Shown here: piece after piece, positions 11,031 to 18,640 of the stretch | Numbering within the stretch: the first letter of the stretch is position 1 | How the letters are laid out: every line of letters starts with the position of its first letter | The notes under the pieces: model-generated | Told to the model about the DNA's origin: nothing | The model's database searches: none | The model's input: the letters and a program-made list of their open reading frames with translations, nothing else | Position numbers and translations under genes: made by a program | Source: Sphingomonadales bacterium | Lineage (GTDB): Bacteria > Pseudomonadota > Alphaproteobacteria > Sphingomonadales > Sphingomonadaceae | NCBI GenBank assembly: GCA_027489295.1 | Contig: JAIYAA010000106.1 | Span: 1-26,772 of the forward strand | Direction of reading: 5' to 3' | DNA: 26,772 bases

Positions 11031-11531
11031 GTGAAACTGTTCGCGATCTACATCGGCGGGGAGCATCCCGCGGCGCATATCGAGGTGCACGACATGCGCT
11101 TCCTCGTGGCCAAGAAGATCCAGGATACCTATGCGCAATTGCGTGCCGAATGGTGGGGCACCCCCGGCACGCTGCACATCGATTGCTGGGCGGAAATCGA
11201 TCGGGCGGACGGCTACGCGGTCACGCTGCGTCCCGAACCATCGCCCGCGCGAGAGAAGCTGTGGTTCGTCAATCTGGGGGGCTATGACGGCAGGGATTTT
11301 GCCGAGCAGCACCGCAACATGTTCGTCGTTGCCGGATCGGCTCGGGACGCCAAATCCCGAGCCCTCGCCACCGTGCAGGATTGGACAGGGGCACACCGCG
11401 ACGATCAGTATGAAGCAGACGCGATCTTCTGCCTCGACCAGAAGGTCGGCGACAGGCTGCACATCCATTTGACCCCGGTGGCCGAGCCCATGGCGCCGCG
11501 CTTCACCTGCAGGTACACGCCCCTCAAATAA
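11031..11531 (+). CDS. DUF1543 domain protein
   Basis: A 166-residue protein whose opening KLFAIYIGGEHPAAHIEVHDMRFLVA matches the DUF1543 family as I know it. The start is placed at GTG 11031: a good ribosome site (AAGGGAG, 11016-11022) lies 8 nt upstream and homologues begin at this Met-Lys-Leu. The open frame extends further upstream but only by overlapping the previous gene. A second repeat-like half contains HRNMFVVAGSARDAK and KVGDRLHIHL. Function is unknown for the family. It is co-oriented with the flavoprotein and convergent with the metal transporter, only 5 bp from that gene's stop. Confidence 0.8.
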   Translation: MKLFAIYIGGEHPAAHIEVHDMRFLVAKKIQDTYAQLRAEWWGTPGTLHIDCWAEIDRADGYAVTLRPEPSPAREKLWFVNLGGYDGRDFAEQHRNMFVVAGSARDAKSRALATVQDWTGAHRDDQYEADAIFCLDQKVGDRLHIHLTPVAEPMAPRFTCRYTPLK

Positions 11532-11536
11532 TATCG

Positions 11537-12883
11537 TCAGCCGAAAAACACTTGCGCGATCAGGATGCCGTTCAGCCCGATCACCGCGGTGGTGATCAGC
11601 AGCGCGACGACGCGCACCCAGCCGGTATTGGCAAAACGCCCCATCAGCGCGGGATCGCCGGTGAAACGCACCAGCGGCACGACGGCGAAGGGAAGCTGCA
11701 GGCTCAGCACCACCTGGCTCAGCACCAGCAGCTTGGCGACCCCGCCATCGCCGTAGAGGCTGGCGACGGCCGCCGCGGGCACAATCGCCAGCCCGCGGGT
11801 GACCAGTCGCCGCAGCCATTGCGGGAGCCGCAGATCGAGAAAGCCCTCCATCACGATCTGCCCCGCGAGCGTCCCGGTGACCGTGGAGTTCTGCCCGGAA
11901 GCGAGCAGCGCGATGGCGAACAGCGTGCTTGCCATCCCCACGCCCAGGGCGGGTGCCAGTAGCGCATAGGCGTCGCCGATCTCGGCAACCTTGGTCTGGC
12001 CGGTGCGGTGAAACGCCGCCGCGGCGAGGATCAGGATCGCGGCATTGACGAACAGTGCAAGGCCGAGCGCCACGGTGCTGTCGATCGTGGCGAGCCGGAT
12101 GGCCTCGCGCTTTCCCCGGTCGCTGCGCTCGAACGCGCGCGTCTGGACGATCGAGGAGTGGAGATAGAGGTTGTGCGGCATCACCGTGGCGCCGAGGATG
12201 CCGATCGCGATGTAGAGCATCGTCGGGTCGGTCACGATCGCCGTCGAGGGGATCAGACCCGCGCCGATCGCCGCCAGGCTCGGCTGCGCCCAAGCCAGCT
12301 CCACCGCGAAACAGACGGCGATGGTCAGCAGCAGGGCGACGATGAATGCTTCGAGCTGCCGGAATCCGCGTCGCTGCAGCATCAGGATCAGCAGCACGTC
12401 GAGCGCGGTGAGCACGATGCCGGCAACCAGCGGCAGTCCGAACAGCAGCTTCAGCGCGACGGCGGTGCCGATCACCTCCGCCAGATCGCAGGCGATGATC
12501 GCCAGTTCGCACAATAGCCACAGCGCCAGGCGCGGCACCACCGGGTAGCGTGCGCGGCATGCCTGGGCGAGGTCCATCCCCGTGACAATGCCCAGCTTCG
12601 CCGAAAGGCTTTGCAGCAGCATCGCCATCAGGTTGGACAGCAGGATGACCGAGAGCAGCGAATAGCCGAACGCCGATCCGCCGGCGAGGCCGGTGGCCCA
12701 GTTGCCCGGGTCCATATAGCCGACCGCGACGAGATAGCCGGGCCCGGCAAAGGCGCCGAGCTTGCGCCAGAAGCCAGCTGCTGCTCCAGGCACGGCGACG
12801 CTCCGGAACGCACCGGGCAGGCTCGCCGCGCGGATTGCGGGCGAGCCTGCAGCGGCGCCGACGTCTCCCTCGAACGGCGGCAT
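11537..12883 (-). CDS. mntH: Nramp-family divalent metal transporter (MntH-like)
   Basis: A 448-residue, roughly 11-helix membrane transporter. The Nramp metal-site motif on helix 1 is present as D58-P-G-N61 ([11 protein letters not shown]) and the helix-6 motif as M235-P-H237 ([11 protein letters not shown]), with the conserved Asp, Asn and Met ligands intact. Such proteins import Mn(II) and Fe(II) using the proton gradient at the inner membrane. The ATG (12883-12881) shares its A with the TAA stop of the upstream ferritin-like gene (TAATG), indicating translational coupling. A hydrophilic N-terminal tail of about 38 residues precedes the core. No Mn riboswitch or MntR/Fur box is needed before it, since it appears to be the last gene of the ferritin-like operon. 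Confidence 0.92.
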   Translation of the reverse strand: MPPFEGDVGAAAGSPAIRAASLPGAFRSVAVPGAAAGFWRKLGAFAGPGYLVAVGYMDPGNWATGLAGGSAFGYSLLSVILLSNLMAMLLQSLSAKLGIVTGMDLAQACRARYPVVPRLALWLLCELAIIACDLAEVIGTAVALKLLFGLPLVAGIVLTALDVLLILMLQRRGFRQLEAFIVALLLTIAVCFAVELAWAQPSLAAIGAGLIPSTAIVTDPTMLYIAIGILGATVMPHNLYLHSSIVQTRAFERSDRGKREAIRLATIDSTVALGLALFVNAAILILAAAAFHRTGQTKVAEIGDAYALLAPALGVGMASTLFAIALLASGQNSTVTGTLAGQIVMEGFLDLRLPQWLRRLVTRGLAIVPAAAVASLYGDGGVAKLLVLSQVVLSLQLPFAVVPLVRFTGDPALMGRFANTGWVRVVALLITTAVIGLNGILIAQVFFG

Positions 12884-13875
12884 TAGTTGGCGGCGCTGAG
12901 CTTGATCGTGCCGTTGACGCCGGTCGGGAAGAACCCGCCGCGATCGACGGCCGCCTTGTTGAGATAGGCGATGTTGAGCACCTGGCCCGTGGTCCGGCTG
13001 AACGCCACGCCGTTGGAGTCCGTCGGCACGATATTGGTGGCATTGCCGATCGGGCGGACGCCCTGGTCGAGGTCGCTCGTCCCGTCCAGGCTGTCGCGCG
13101 CGGTGGAGATCGCCTCGGTCGCATCGATCAGCGAGGGGGTCGTCAGCCCCTTGCGGTACAGCGTCGTGCGGATCAGGCCGGCATGATAGGCTTCGGCGGC
13201 AAGGATGCCGGCGGCGGCCTCGAGATAGGTCTTGTTGGTGATCAGCGGCGAGGCGCCCTTGTACGCGCTGACGCCGACATCCTCGAAGATGAAGGCGGCG
13301 AGGAGGAAGTTCTCGTCGCTCGCATAGGGATCGAACGCCTGGTTCGCGCCGACCAGGCCGGCGGCACGCGCCGCGCTGGAGAACGCGCCGCTGGCCGTCG
13401 CCGAGAGGTCAAGGTCAGGCTGCGCAACCGCGACGCTGCCGAGCGCACTGCGCAAGAACGCGACATGGGCCTGTTCGTCGCCGGCGATCTCGCGGGCATA
13501 GCGTGCGACGGCGGCGTCCTTGAACGTCACCTGGCGGGCCCCCGTCGCGGTACCGGCCTGGCCCGTGCCGCTCAACAGGTTGCTCGGCAGCGACACGCCA
13601 TTGGCCGCGAACGAATAGAATTGCGCCTCGAGATATTCGAGATTGAGCGCGAAGTTGAGCACGTCCTGATCCGACAGCGTGCTGGACGGGCTGGGGGTCG
13701 GGGACGGCGTGGGGGTCGGGGTGACCATCGATCCCGGCCCGTCGTCATTGCTGCTGCATGCGGCGAGCAAGGTGGCACCGGCAGCGGCAAACCCGGCGTT
13801 TCTCATGAATGCCCGGCGTTCGGCGCGACGAGCGTCACACGCATCCAGGACCTGCAGAACGATATCATGGTTCAT
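12883..13875 (-). CDS. Ferritin-like protein, Tat-exported lipoprotein (paralogue 1)
   Basis: A 330-residue ferritin-like (PF13668-type) protein. The N-terminus has a twin-arginine motif (ERRAFMR, R20-R21) and a hydrophobic stretch ending in a lipobox LAAC (Cys40), then a Thr/Ser-Pro linker (about residues 52-65) encoded by repeated GGGGTCGGGG-type DNA. The four-helix core shows [10 protein letters not shown], the ExxH pair in [16 protein letters not shown] and AEAYHAGL, which supply likely dinuclear metal ligands. It would sit folded and membrane-anchored in the periplasm. A ribosome site AGGGAAGG lies 8 nt before ATG 13875. It is 28 bp behind its paralogue and overlaps mntH by one base. Storage, oxidase and catalase roles are all possible; none is proved. 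Confidence 0.88.
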   Translation of the reverse strand: MNHDIVLQVLDACDARRAERRAFMRNAGFAAAGATLLAACSSNDDGPGSMVTPTPTPSPTPSPSSTLSDQDVLNFALNLEYLEAQFYSFAANGVSLPSNLLSGTGQAGTATGARQVTFKDAAVARYAREIAGDEQAHVAFLRSALGSVAVAQPDLDLSATASGAFSSAARAAGLVGANQAFDPYASDENFLLAAFIFEDVGVSAYKGASPLITNKTYLEAAAGILAAEAYHAGLIRTTLYRKGLTTPSLIDATEAISTARDSLDGTSDLDQGVRPIGNATNIVPTDSNGVAFSRTTGQVLNIAYLNKAAVDRGGFFPTGVNGTIKLSAAN

Positions 13876-13903
13876 GGCTTGAGCCTTCCCTGTGACCGAG
13901 CGA

Positions 13904-14854
13904 TCAGTTCGCTGCGCTGGTGACGATGGTGCCGTTGACCCCGTTGGGGAAAAATCCGCCGGCAGTGACGGCCGCCTTGTTCAGGTAGACGATGTTGAGG
14001 ACCTGGCCGGTGGAGCGGCTGTAGGCGAGGCCATTGGCATCGAGCGGCGCGATGTTGCTGGATGTGCCGATCGCACGGATCCCCTGATCGTCGTCGCTGG
14101 CGCCGTCCAGGCTGTCGCGCGCGTTCGAAATCGCTTCGGTGGCATCGATCAGGCTGGGCGTCGCAATGCCCTTGGCGTCCAGCGTCGTGCGGACGAGCGC
14201 CGCATGATAGGCTTCGACGGCCAGGATGCCTGCCGCCGCTTCCAGGAACACCTTGTTGGTGATCAGCGGCGATGCGCCTTTGTAGGCGGTGACGCCGACA
14301 TCCTCGAAGATGAATGCGCCCAGGAGGAAGTTCTCGTCGCTGGCATAGGGGTCGAAGGATTCGCCTGCGCCGATCAGCCCTGCGGCGCGGGCCGCGTTGG
14401 AAAAGGCGCTGGTGGGCGACACGCCGATGTCGATCTGTGGCTGGCCGACCGCGGTCGCGCCGATCGCGCTGCGCAGGAACGCGACATGGGCGCGCTCGTC
14501 GGCGGCGATTTCCTGGGCATAGGCGGCGACCGCCGGATCCTTGAAGGTCGCCTGGCGTGCGCCGACGGCGGCGCCGATCTTGCCGCTGCCGGTCAGCAGA
14601 TCGGCGGACAGGCCTACGCCGTTCGCGGCATAGGAATAAAATTGCGCTTCGAGATATTCGAGGTTCAGCGCAAAGTTGAGCACGTCGCCATCGGTCAGGG
14701 CCGATTGCGCGGCGGCGCGCTGCACGCTGGTTGCCATCGCAAGCCCGCCGCCGGCGACCGCGGTAAGGGCGAAGGCCTTGAAGAATTCTCGACGGTCTCT
14801 CCGGCGCTGGGCCTGCAGCTCGAAGGCTTCGATCAGCTCGACTTCCTGGTTCAC
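13904..14854 (-). CDS. Ferritin-like protein, Tat-exported (paralogue 2)
   Basis: A close paralogue of the downstream ferritin-like protein; both share [43 protein letters not shown] and the FFP-GVNGTI C-terminus. The GTG at 14854 is chosen as start because AGGGAGG lies 8 nt upstream and the product (316 residues) then begins NQEVELIEAF, matching the paralogue's start; a 40-residue longer frame lacks this signal. A Tat motif RREFFK (R21-R22) precedes a hydrophobic segment and probable cleavage near AAAQS; unlike the paralogue there is no lipobox, so it should be soluble in the periplasm. It is the first gene of the three-gene operon ending in mntH. Confidence 0.88.
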   Translation of the reverse strand: MNQEVELIEAFELQAQRRRDRREFFKAFALTAVAGGGLAMATSVQRAAAQSALTDGDVLNFALNLEYLEAQFYSYAANGVGLSADLLTGSGKIGAAVGARQATFKDPAVAAYAQEIAADERAHVAFLRSAIGATAVGQPQIDIGVSPTSAFSNAARAAGLIGAGESFDPYASDENFLLGAFIFEDVGVTAYKGASPLITNKVFLEAAAGILAVEAYHAALVRTTLDAKGIATPSLIDATEAISNARDSLDGASDDDQGIRAIGTSSNIAPLDANGLAYSRSTGQVLNIVYLNKAAVTAGGFFPNGVNGTIVTSAAN

Positions 14855-14886
14855 GGCATACGCCTCCCTGGTGGTAGCGTGCCTCG

Positions 14887-14912
14887 AACTGCGGGCGTTT
14901 TCAGACAGTTCC
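14887..14912 (-). promoter_or_regulatory. Candidate EcfG-type promoter of the ferritin-like/mntH operon
   Basis: On the minus strand GGAAC (14912-14908) is followed after exactly 17 nt by AGTT (14890-14887). The alphaproteobacterial general stress response sigma factor EcfG recognises GGAAC-N16/17-CGTT, so three of four -10 bases match. Initiation would fall shortly upstream of the AGGGAGG ribosome site of the first ferritin-like gene. This is a pattern match by eye only. Confidence 0.4.
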
Positions 14913-14987
14913 GGTTCGGTATCGGGTGGGTACGGTGTCGTACAAAATATCCCGGACACACCATTTTCGTGCATCCGTGGTGCCTCG

Positions 14988-15010
14988 CGTTGCGAAGCTT
15001 AGACGCAACG
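14988..15010. promoter_or_regulatory. Inverted repeat upstream of the Crp/Fnr-type regulator
   Basis: CGTTGCG (14988-14994) and CGCAACG (15004-15010) are perfect 7-bp inverted arms with a 9-bp centre containing AAGCTT. The repeat ends just before the AGGAAGAGGG ribosome site of the regulator, so it could be an operator for autoregulation or an mRNA hairpin. Confidence 0.4.
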
Positions 15011-15028
15011 AGGAAGAGGGTCGCGCCA

Positions 15029-15838
15029 ATGCAGAAACCGAACGCCTGCTATGCGCCAGACATTCGCGGCAACCTGTTGCTGCGGTCGCTTCCGCAGGAT
15101 GATGCGTGGCTGCTGATCCCGCATCTCTCGCGTCTGCGTTTCGGCGCGGGGGAATCGGTGACCCGCACCGCCTGTGGATCGGTGCAGCTGATCTTTCCGG
15201 AGACGGCGGTGTTCTGCGTGCGCCAGGGGCCGCGCGCCGATCGCCAGCCGGCGCTCGGCCTGGTCGGCCACGAAGGCATGCTGGGCTGGTCGCTGCTGAT
15301 GGGGGTGGAGGAAAGCTTCACCCTCGCAACGGTGGAGCTGCAGGGCGGCACCGCCCTTTCCATTTCCGCACCTCCCCTGCTGGAGGCGTGCGCGCAGAGC
15401 CCGACGCTCCGTGCTAACCTGCTGCGCTATGCGGACAATTTTCTGGAGCAGATGGCGACGACGCTCGGGTCCAACACGATCGACGCGCTGGAGCGCCGGG
15501 TCGCCCGCTGGATCCTCATGCTGCACGACCGCAGCGATGGCGATACGTTGCTGCTGACGCACGACGATGTCGCGCGGGCACTCCACACGCGCCGCGCAAG
15601 CGTGACCGAGTGCTTCCATGTTCTCGAGGGCGAGCAGATCCTCCGCTGCGAGCGCGCGCGCCTGACCATCCGCGACCGGGAGCGATTGGCGGTGGTCGCC
15701 GGATGCTCGTACGGCGCTGCGGAGGCGCGCTATGCTGCCGAAATCGCCCCTTGGCCGCGAGTGCCGCGACAGGTGGTCTCCGCCACCGGCGAGGGCTGCC
15801 GCGGGCCGGTGCAGGCGGCGTGTGTTCCGTCGCACTAG
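15029..15838 (+). CDS. Crp/Fnr-family transcriptional regulator
   Basis: A 269-residue protein: an N-terminal cyclic-nucleotide-binding-like beta-barrel (about residues 10-120), a dimer helix around ANLLRYADNFLEQM, and a C-terminal winged helix (about 170-230) with LLTHDDVARALHTRRASVTECFHVLEGEQIL as its DNA-binding part. ATG 15029 has AGGAAGAGGG 8 nt upstream; the same frame is open far upstream but only antisense to the ferritin-like gene. The Fnr N-terminal cysteine cluster is absent, and a canonical cAMP pocket is not evident, so the signal is unknown. It is divergent from the ferritin-like/mntH operon across 174 bp and is a natural candidate to control it. Confidence 0.85.
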   Translation: MQKPNACYAPDIRGNLLLRSLPQDDAWLLIPHLSRLRFGAGESVTRTACGSVQLIFPETAVFCVRQGPRADRQPALGLVGHEGMLGWSLLMGVEESFTLATVELQGGTALSISAPPLLEACAQSPTLRANLLRYADNFLEQMATTLGSNTIDALERRVARWILMLHDRSDGDTLLLTHDDVARALHTRRASVTECFHVLEGEQILRCERARLTIRDRERLAVVAGCSYGAAEARYAAEIAPWPRVPRQVVSATGEGCRGPVQAACVPSH

Positions 15839-16007
15839 GCGGCTGTCAAATCACTCCTCACGACATCCTTCGCCGGCTTGCCGGATCTGGCGAAGTTTTG
15901 CGTCACGCGATTGATGTCGGGGCGGTCCGACGCATAGCTGCAACCGCGGATGTCCGCAGGGCGCTAGTCGCCGAGGTTTGCGCTGATGGAACGGCGTTGC
16001 CGAAAAC
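15839..16007. other. Non-coding stretch after the Crp/Fnr gene
   Basis: Together with the tRNA fragment and integrase leader that follow, this forms about 355 bp without a gene. I see no credible ORF, terminator with a T-run or promoter in 15839-16007. If the tRNA fragment is an attachment site, this stretch is the original chromosomal flank downstream of the tRNA gene. Confidence 0.5.
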
Positions 16008-16052
16008 TGGCGCACCCGACAGGATTCGAACCTGTGGCCTCTGCCTTCGGAG
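16008..16052 (-). other. tRNA-Arg(CCG) 3' fragment, probable attachment site
   Basis: Read on the minus strand, the sequence begins at an anticodon loop CTCCGAA (anticodon CCG), continues through the 3' side of the anticodon stem, a complete T arm (ACAGG, TTCGAAT, CCTGT), the 3' acceptor strand CGGGTGC, discriminator G and encoded CCA. The 5' half is missing: the bases beyond 16052 do not form the anticodon stem, D arm or acceptor. Such displaced 3' ends mark the boundary of elements integrated at tRNA genes, and an integrase lies directly next to it. Confidence 0.8.
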
Positions 16053-16155
16053 AGACAAAGACAGGTGTTTTGACGTCCATAGGCGTCCACCCGCATTCAT
16101 ATATTCCAGTATCTTAGTGGCATCGATGCGAGCTTGTTCGGCGCCGTCCAGAGGG

Positions 16156-16177
16156 GTATATTTGACGTATATTTGAC
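16156..16177. repeat. Perfect tandem 11-bp repeat in the integrase leader
   Basis: GTATATTTGAC occurs twice back to back (16156-16166 and 16167-16177), starting 38 bp before the integrase GTG. Each copy ends in TTGAC, which resembles a -35 hexamer. Between the attachment site and the integrase, arm-type integrase or excisionase sites are expected, so binding sites are as likely as a promoter. Confidence 0.6.
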
Positions 16178-16193
16178 AAGTTTGAGGTTCAAC

Positions 16194-17426
16194 GTGCCGA
16201 AAAACTTGAGAGAAACGCCAATCACCACTCGAGCATCCCGGGCGAATTTGACGCTGGGTGTACACTGGCGTCTGCTCGATCCCGACACGCATCTTGGATA
16301 CCGTAAAGCCAAGCGGGGCGGGCGATGGCTGGTACGCAGCTATGAAGGAGACGGCGCATATCGGCAGCAGACGATCGGGACCGCTGACGATGTAATCTCT
16401 GAGGGGACTCTCACCTTCGAGGCGGCTTGCAAGGCTGCACGTGAGGCTGTTGTAAGGGGCCGCCGAGCCGCAGCGGCGACGGCGGCTTGTCCTGCGGTCA
16501 CCGTGCGGGACGCTGTACATAGCTATATTGCTCGGCAAAACGCCCGTGCACGCTCGCGGGCCGGTCGGGACGTTCGGTCGACAGCCGACGGTCGGCTCGC
16601 CAAGCACGTCCTTTGCAACGATATCCTCTGCGGAACGCCGCTTTACGCGATGACTGAAGAGGTGCTTCGAACGTGGCGCGAAGGGCTCACAATCGGCAAG
16701 GCGAGTTCCCGCAAACGTTTGGTCGCCGACCTGAAGGCTGCACTCAACATGGCAGTGTCGGAAGGGCGACGGGGGCTTCCTGCTGACCTTCCCCTGATCA
16801 TCAAACATGGGCTGGCGACGCCCGACGCTGAAGCAGCCTTGCCAACCGAAGTCGTCGCTCGAGACAATCAAATTCTTAGCGGCCAGGAAGTTCGTTGGCT
16901 GATCGAGGCTGGCCGACAGATTGACAGCGAGAGGGAGTGGGATGGCGATCTTCTGCAGATGATCGTTATTTTGGCTGCCACGGGGGCTCGGTTTAGCCAA
17001 GTTCAGCGATTAGCGGTCCAAGACCTGCAAATCATAGCATCACGGGTAATGATGCCGTCGAGCGCCAAGGGTCGCAAGAAGGGTGTCCGTCACGTTCCCG
17101 TACCCGTGAGAAAGGATGTGATCGAAATCATGCGCCCGGCTCTTGCTGGGCGTGGCAAAACCGAAATGTTGCTTGGCCGCTGGCACCATCGTCAAAATGG
17201 ACCAGGCAAATGGGTGCGTGTGGAACGACGTCCTTGGCGGGCTTCCCACGAACGGACCAAGGTTTTCAAGCTGGTTGCCGAGCGCGCGGGTTTATCGGGG
17301 TATGGGCCGTACAGCCTCCGCCACTCTTCCATCGTGCGGCAGTTGCGGATGTGTACACCAATTCGCCTGGTGGCCGCTTTGCACGCCGCGGGCGCGCGCG
17401 ATATCGAGTTGGCCTTGCATGTGTAG
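16194..17426 (+). CDS. Tyrosine recombinase/integrase lacking the catalytic tyrosine
   Basis: A 410-residue phage-type integrase from GTG 16194, with GAGG 6 nt upstream; the frame is open 60 bp further but without a ribosome site. The catalytic domain shows the first Arg in ATGARFSQVQRLAVQDL, the beta-strand Lys in MPSSAKGRKKGVRHVPVP, and the RH motif in GPYSLRHSSIVRQL. After this come the expected TPIRLVAALH, but the end reads AAGARDIELALHV and stops: Leu stands where the nucleophilic Tyr should be, and no Tyr follows the RH motif. It is therefore probably inactive or decayed. It lies beside a tRNA-Arg fragment, consistent with an element boundary. Base composition is less GC-rich than the genes to the left. 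Confidence 0.85.
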   Translation: MPKNLRETPITTRASRANLTLGVHWRLLDPDTHLGYRKAKRGGRWLVRSYEGDGAYRQQTIGTADDVISEGTLTFEAACKAAREAVVRGRRAAAATAACPAVTVRDAVHSYIARQNARARSRAGRDVRSTADGRLAKHVLCNDILCGTPLYAMTEEVLRTWREGLTIGKASSRKRLVADLKAALNMAVSEGRRGLPADLPLIIKHGLATPDAEAALPTEVVARDNQILSGQEVRWLIEAGRQIDSEREWDGDLLQMIVILAATGARFSQVQRLAVQDLQIIASRVMMPSSAKGRKKGVRHVPVPVRKDVIEIMRPALAGRGKTEMLLGRWHHRQNGPGKWVRVERRPWRASHERTKVFKLVAERAGLSGYGPYSLRHSSIVRQLRMCTPIRLVAALHAAGARDIELALHV

Positions 17427-17567
17427 GGGGCGGCAAGACGCATGGTCGCAAGGGGCCACCATGCGTGCGCGGGCTGCAACCGGAAGAAACAGGCTGCCGC
17501 TGGCGTAGATCTCTATCTGCTGCAGTCATATGTTAGCTGCGATCGCTGCTTCCCTCGAAGTACCTTT

Positions 17568-18575
17568 CTAGATCGGAAGTGGGGCAGCCGGGTCGACCAG
17601 ACCTTCCGCGAGCATCTCGCGCCAGAACGCAGCCGGGACCACTGCCTCAAATGCTGTGAGGTCCTCCACAATGCGCTCCGGCCGGCTCGCGCCCGGGATG
17701 ATCGCTGCGACTGCAGGATGGGCCAGCGAGAATTGCAGGCCCGCCGCCTTCATTGAGACGCCGTGCCGATCGGCAATCGCCTTGATCGCCGCGATTCTCG
17801 CCAGGATTTCGGGCGAGGCAGGCGCATATTCGAAGTTCGGTCCGCCCACGAGGGCGCCGGAACTATAAGGGCCGCCGACAATCACGCCCAGCCCGCGCTC
17901 CTGCACCTTGGGCATCAGCCGCTGCAATGCGCGGCTGTGGTCGAGCAGCGTATAGCGGCCGGCAAGCAGAAAGGCGTTGGGCTGCGGCTCGTCGAGGTCT
18001 AGCAGGATCTCGATCGGCTCGACCTTGTTGACCCCGAGCCCCCAGGCCTTGATCACGCCCTCGCTGCGGAGCCGATCCAGCGCGCGAAAGGCGCCGGTGC
18101 GGGCTTCCTCGAAGCGGGCGATCCACTGGTCTCCCCAGAAATCCTGGGCCAGGTCATGGACGAACACGATCTCGACATGGCTGGTCTGCAGCCGGGTGAG
18201 GCTGTCCTCGATCGACTTCAGCGTCGCGTCATAGCCATAGTCGTTGACCATCTTGTTCGGGCGTCCATGCGCGAACACATCGCCCTTCTCGCCATGGTCG
18301 CGCAGGCTGATATCCTCGATCTCGTCGAGCACGACCCGGCCGACCTTGGTGCTGAGCACATAGGCGTCGCGCGGCTTGCCCTTGAGCGCCTCGCCCATGC
18401 GCAGTTCGGCAAGGCCGGCGCCGTAGAAGGGGGCATTGTCGAAGTAGCGGATGCCCGCGTCCCAGGCGGCGGCGACGGTCTCCAGCGCCTCCGCCTCGGG
18501 AATCGCGCGGAACATGTTGCCGAGCGGGGCGGTGCCGAAGCCGAGCTTGCCCTTCAGGATGGTATCCAATGCCAT
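17568..18575 (-). CDS. Aldo/keto reductase
   Basis: A 335-residue NAD(P)H-dependent oxidoreductase of the aldo/keto reductase superfamily (TIM barrel). The tetrad is visible: D46 and Y51 in YFDNAPFYG, K77 in LSTKVGR and H140 in VFVHDL. The style resembles the D-threo-aldose 1-dehydrogenase / pyridoxal dehydrogenase branch, but the substrate cannot be fixed. ATG 18575 is chosen because GGAAGGA lies about 7 nt upstream; an upstream in-frame extension of 14 residues lacks this. It lies 65 bp downstream of the SDR gene in the same orientation, so the two probably act in one oxidoreductive pathway. Confidence 0.92.
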   Translation of the reverse strand: MALDTILKGKLGFGTAPLGNMFRAIPEAEALETVAAAWDAGIRYFDNAPFYGAGLAELRMGEALKGKPRDAYVLSTKVGRVVLDEIEDISLRDHGEKGDVFAHGRPNKMVNDYGYDATLKSIEDSLTRLQTSHVEIVFVHDLAQDFWGDQWIARFEEARTGAFRALDRLRSEGVIKAWGLGVNKVEPIEILLDLDEPQPNAFLLAGRYTLLDHSRALQRLMPKVQERGLGVIVGGPYSSGALVGGPNFEYAPASPEILARIAAIKAIADRHGVSMKAAGLQFSLAHPAVAAIIPGASRPERIVEDLTAFEAVVPAAFWREMLAEGLVDPAAPLPI

Positions 18576-18599
18576 GTCGTGGTCCTTCCAGTTGCGGGA

Positions 18600-18631
18600 G
18601 CGGCGGGCGCCCACCATCGGATGCCCGCCGC
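18600..18631 (-). other. Intercistronic hairpin between SDR and aldo/keto reductase genes
   Basis: GCGGCGGGC (18600-18608) and GCCCGCCGC (18623-18631) are perfect 9-bp inverted arms around a 14-nt loop, placed between the SDR stop and the aldo/keto reductase ribosome site. No T-run follows on the minus strand, so a partial terminator, RNA-stability element or processing site is more likely than a full terminator. Confidence 0.5.
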
Positions 18632-18640
18632 GTTGGTGGA

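Noticed and set aside
10923..13124. 733-residue minus-strand open frame
   Set aside because: It overlaps mntH, the ferritin-like gene and DUF1543 in another frame and is Arg/Ala/Pro-rich without a domain; a shadow of real genes.
13691..13726. GGGGTCGGGG repeats as a DNA-level element
   Set aside because: They encode the Thr/Ser-Pro linker of the ferritin-like lipoprotein and are explained by that.
13892..15028. Long N-terminal extension of the Crp/Fnr-type frame
   Set aside because: It lies antisense to the second ferritin-like gene, while a good ribosome site precedes ATG 15029 and the protein from there has normal family length.
16008..16052. A functional tRNA gene
   Set aside because: The 5' half (acceptor 5' strand, D arm and 5' anticodon stem) is absent, so it cannot fold as a tRNA.
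15903..17000. 365-residue minus-strand frame over the integrase, and a plus-strand frame 15610-16176
   Set aside because: Both read through the tRNA fragment and give the familiar spurious peptides of tRNA DNA (RILSGAP and DRIRTCGL types); neither has a domain.
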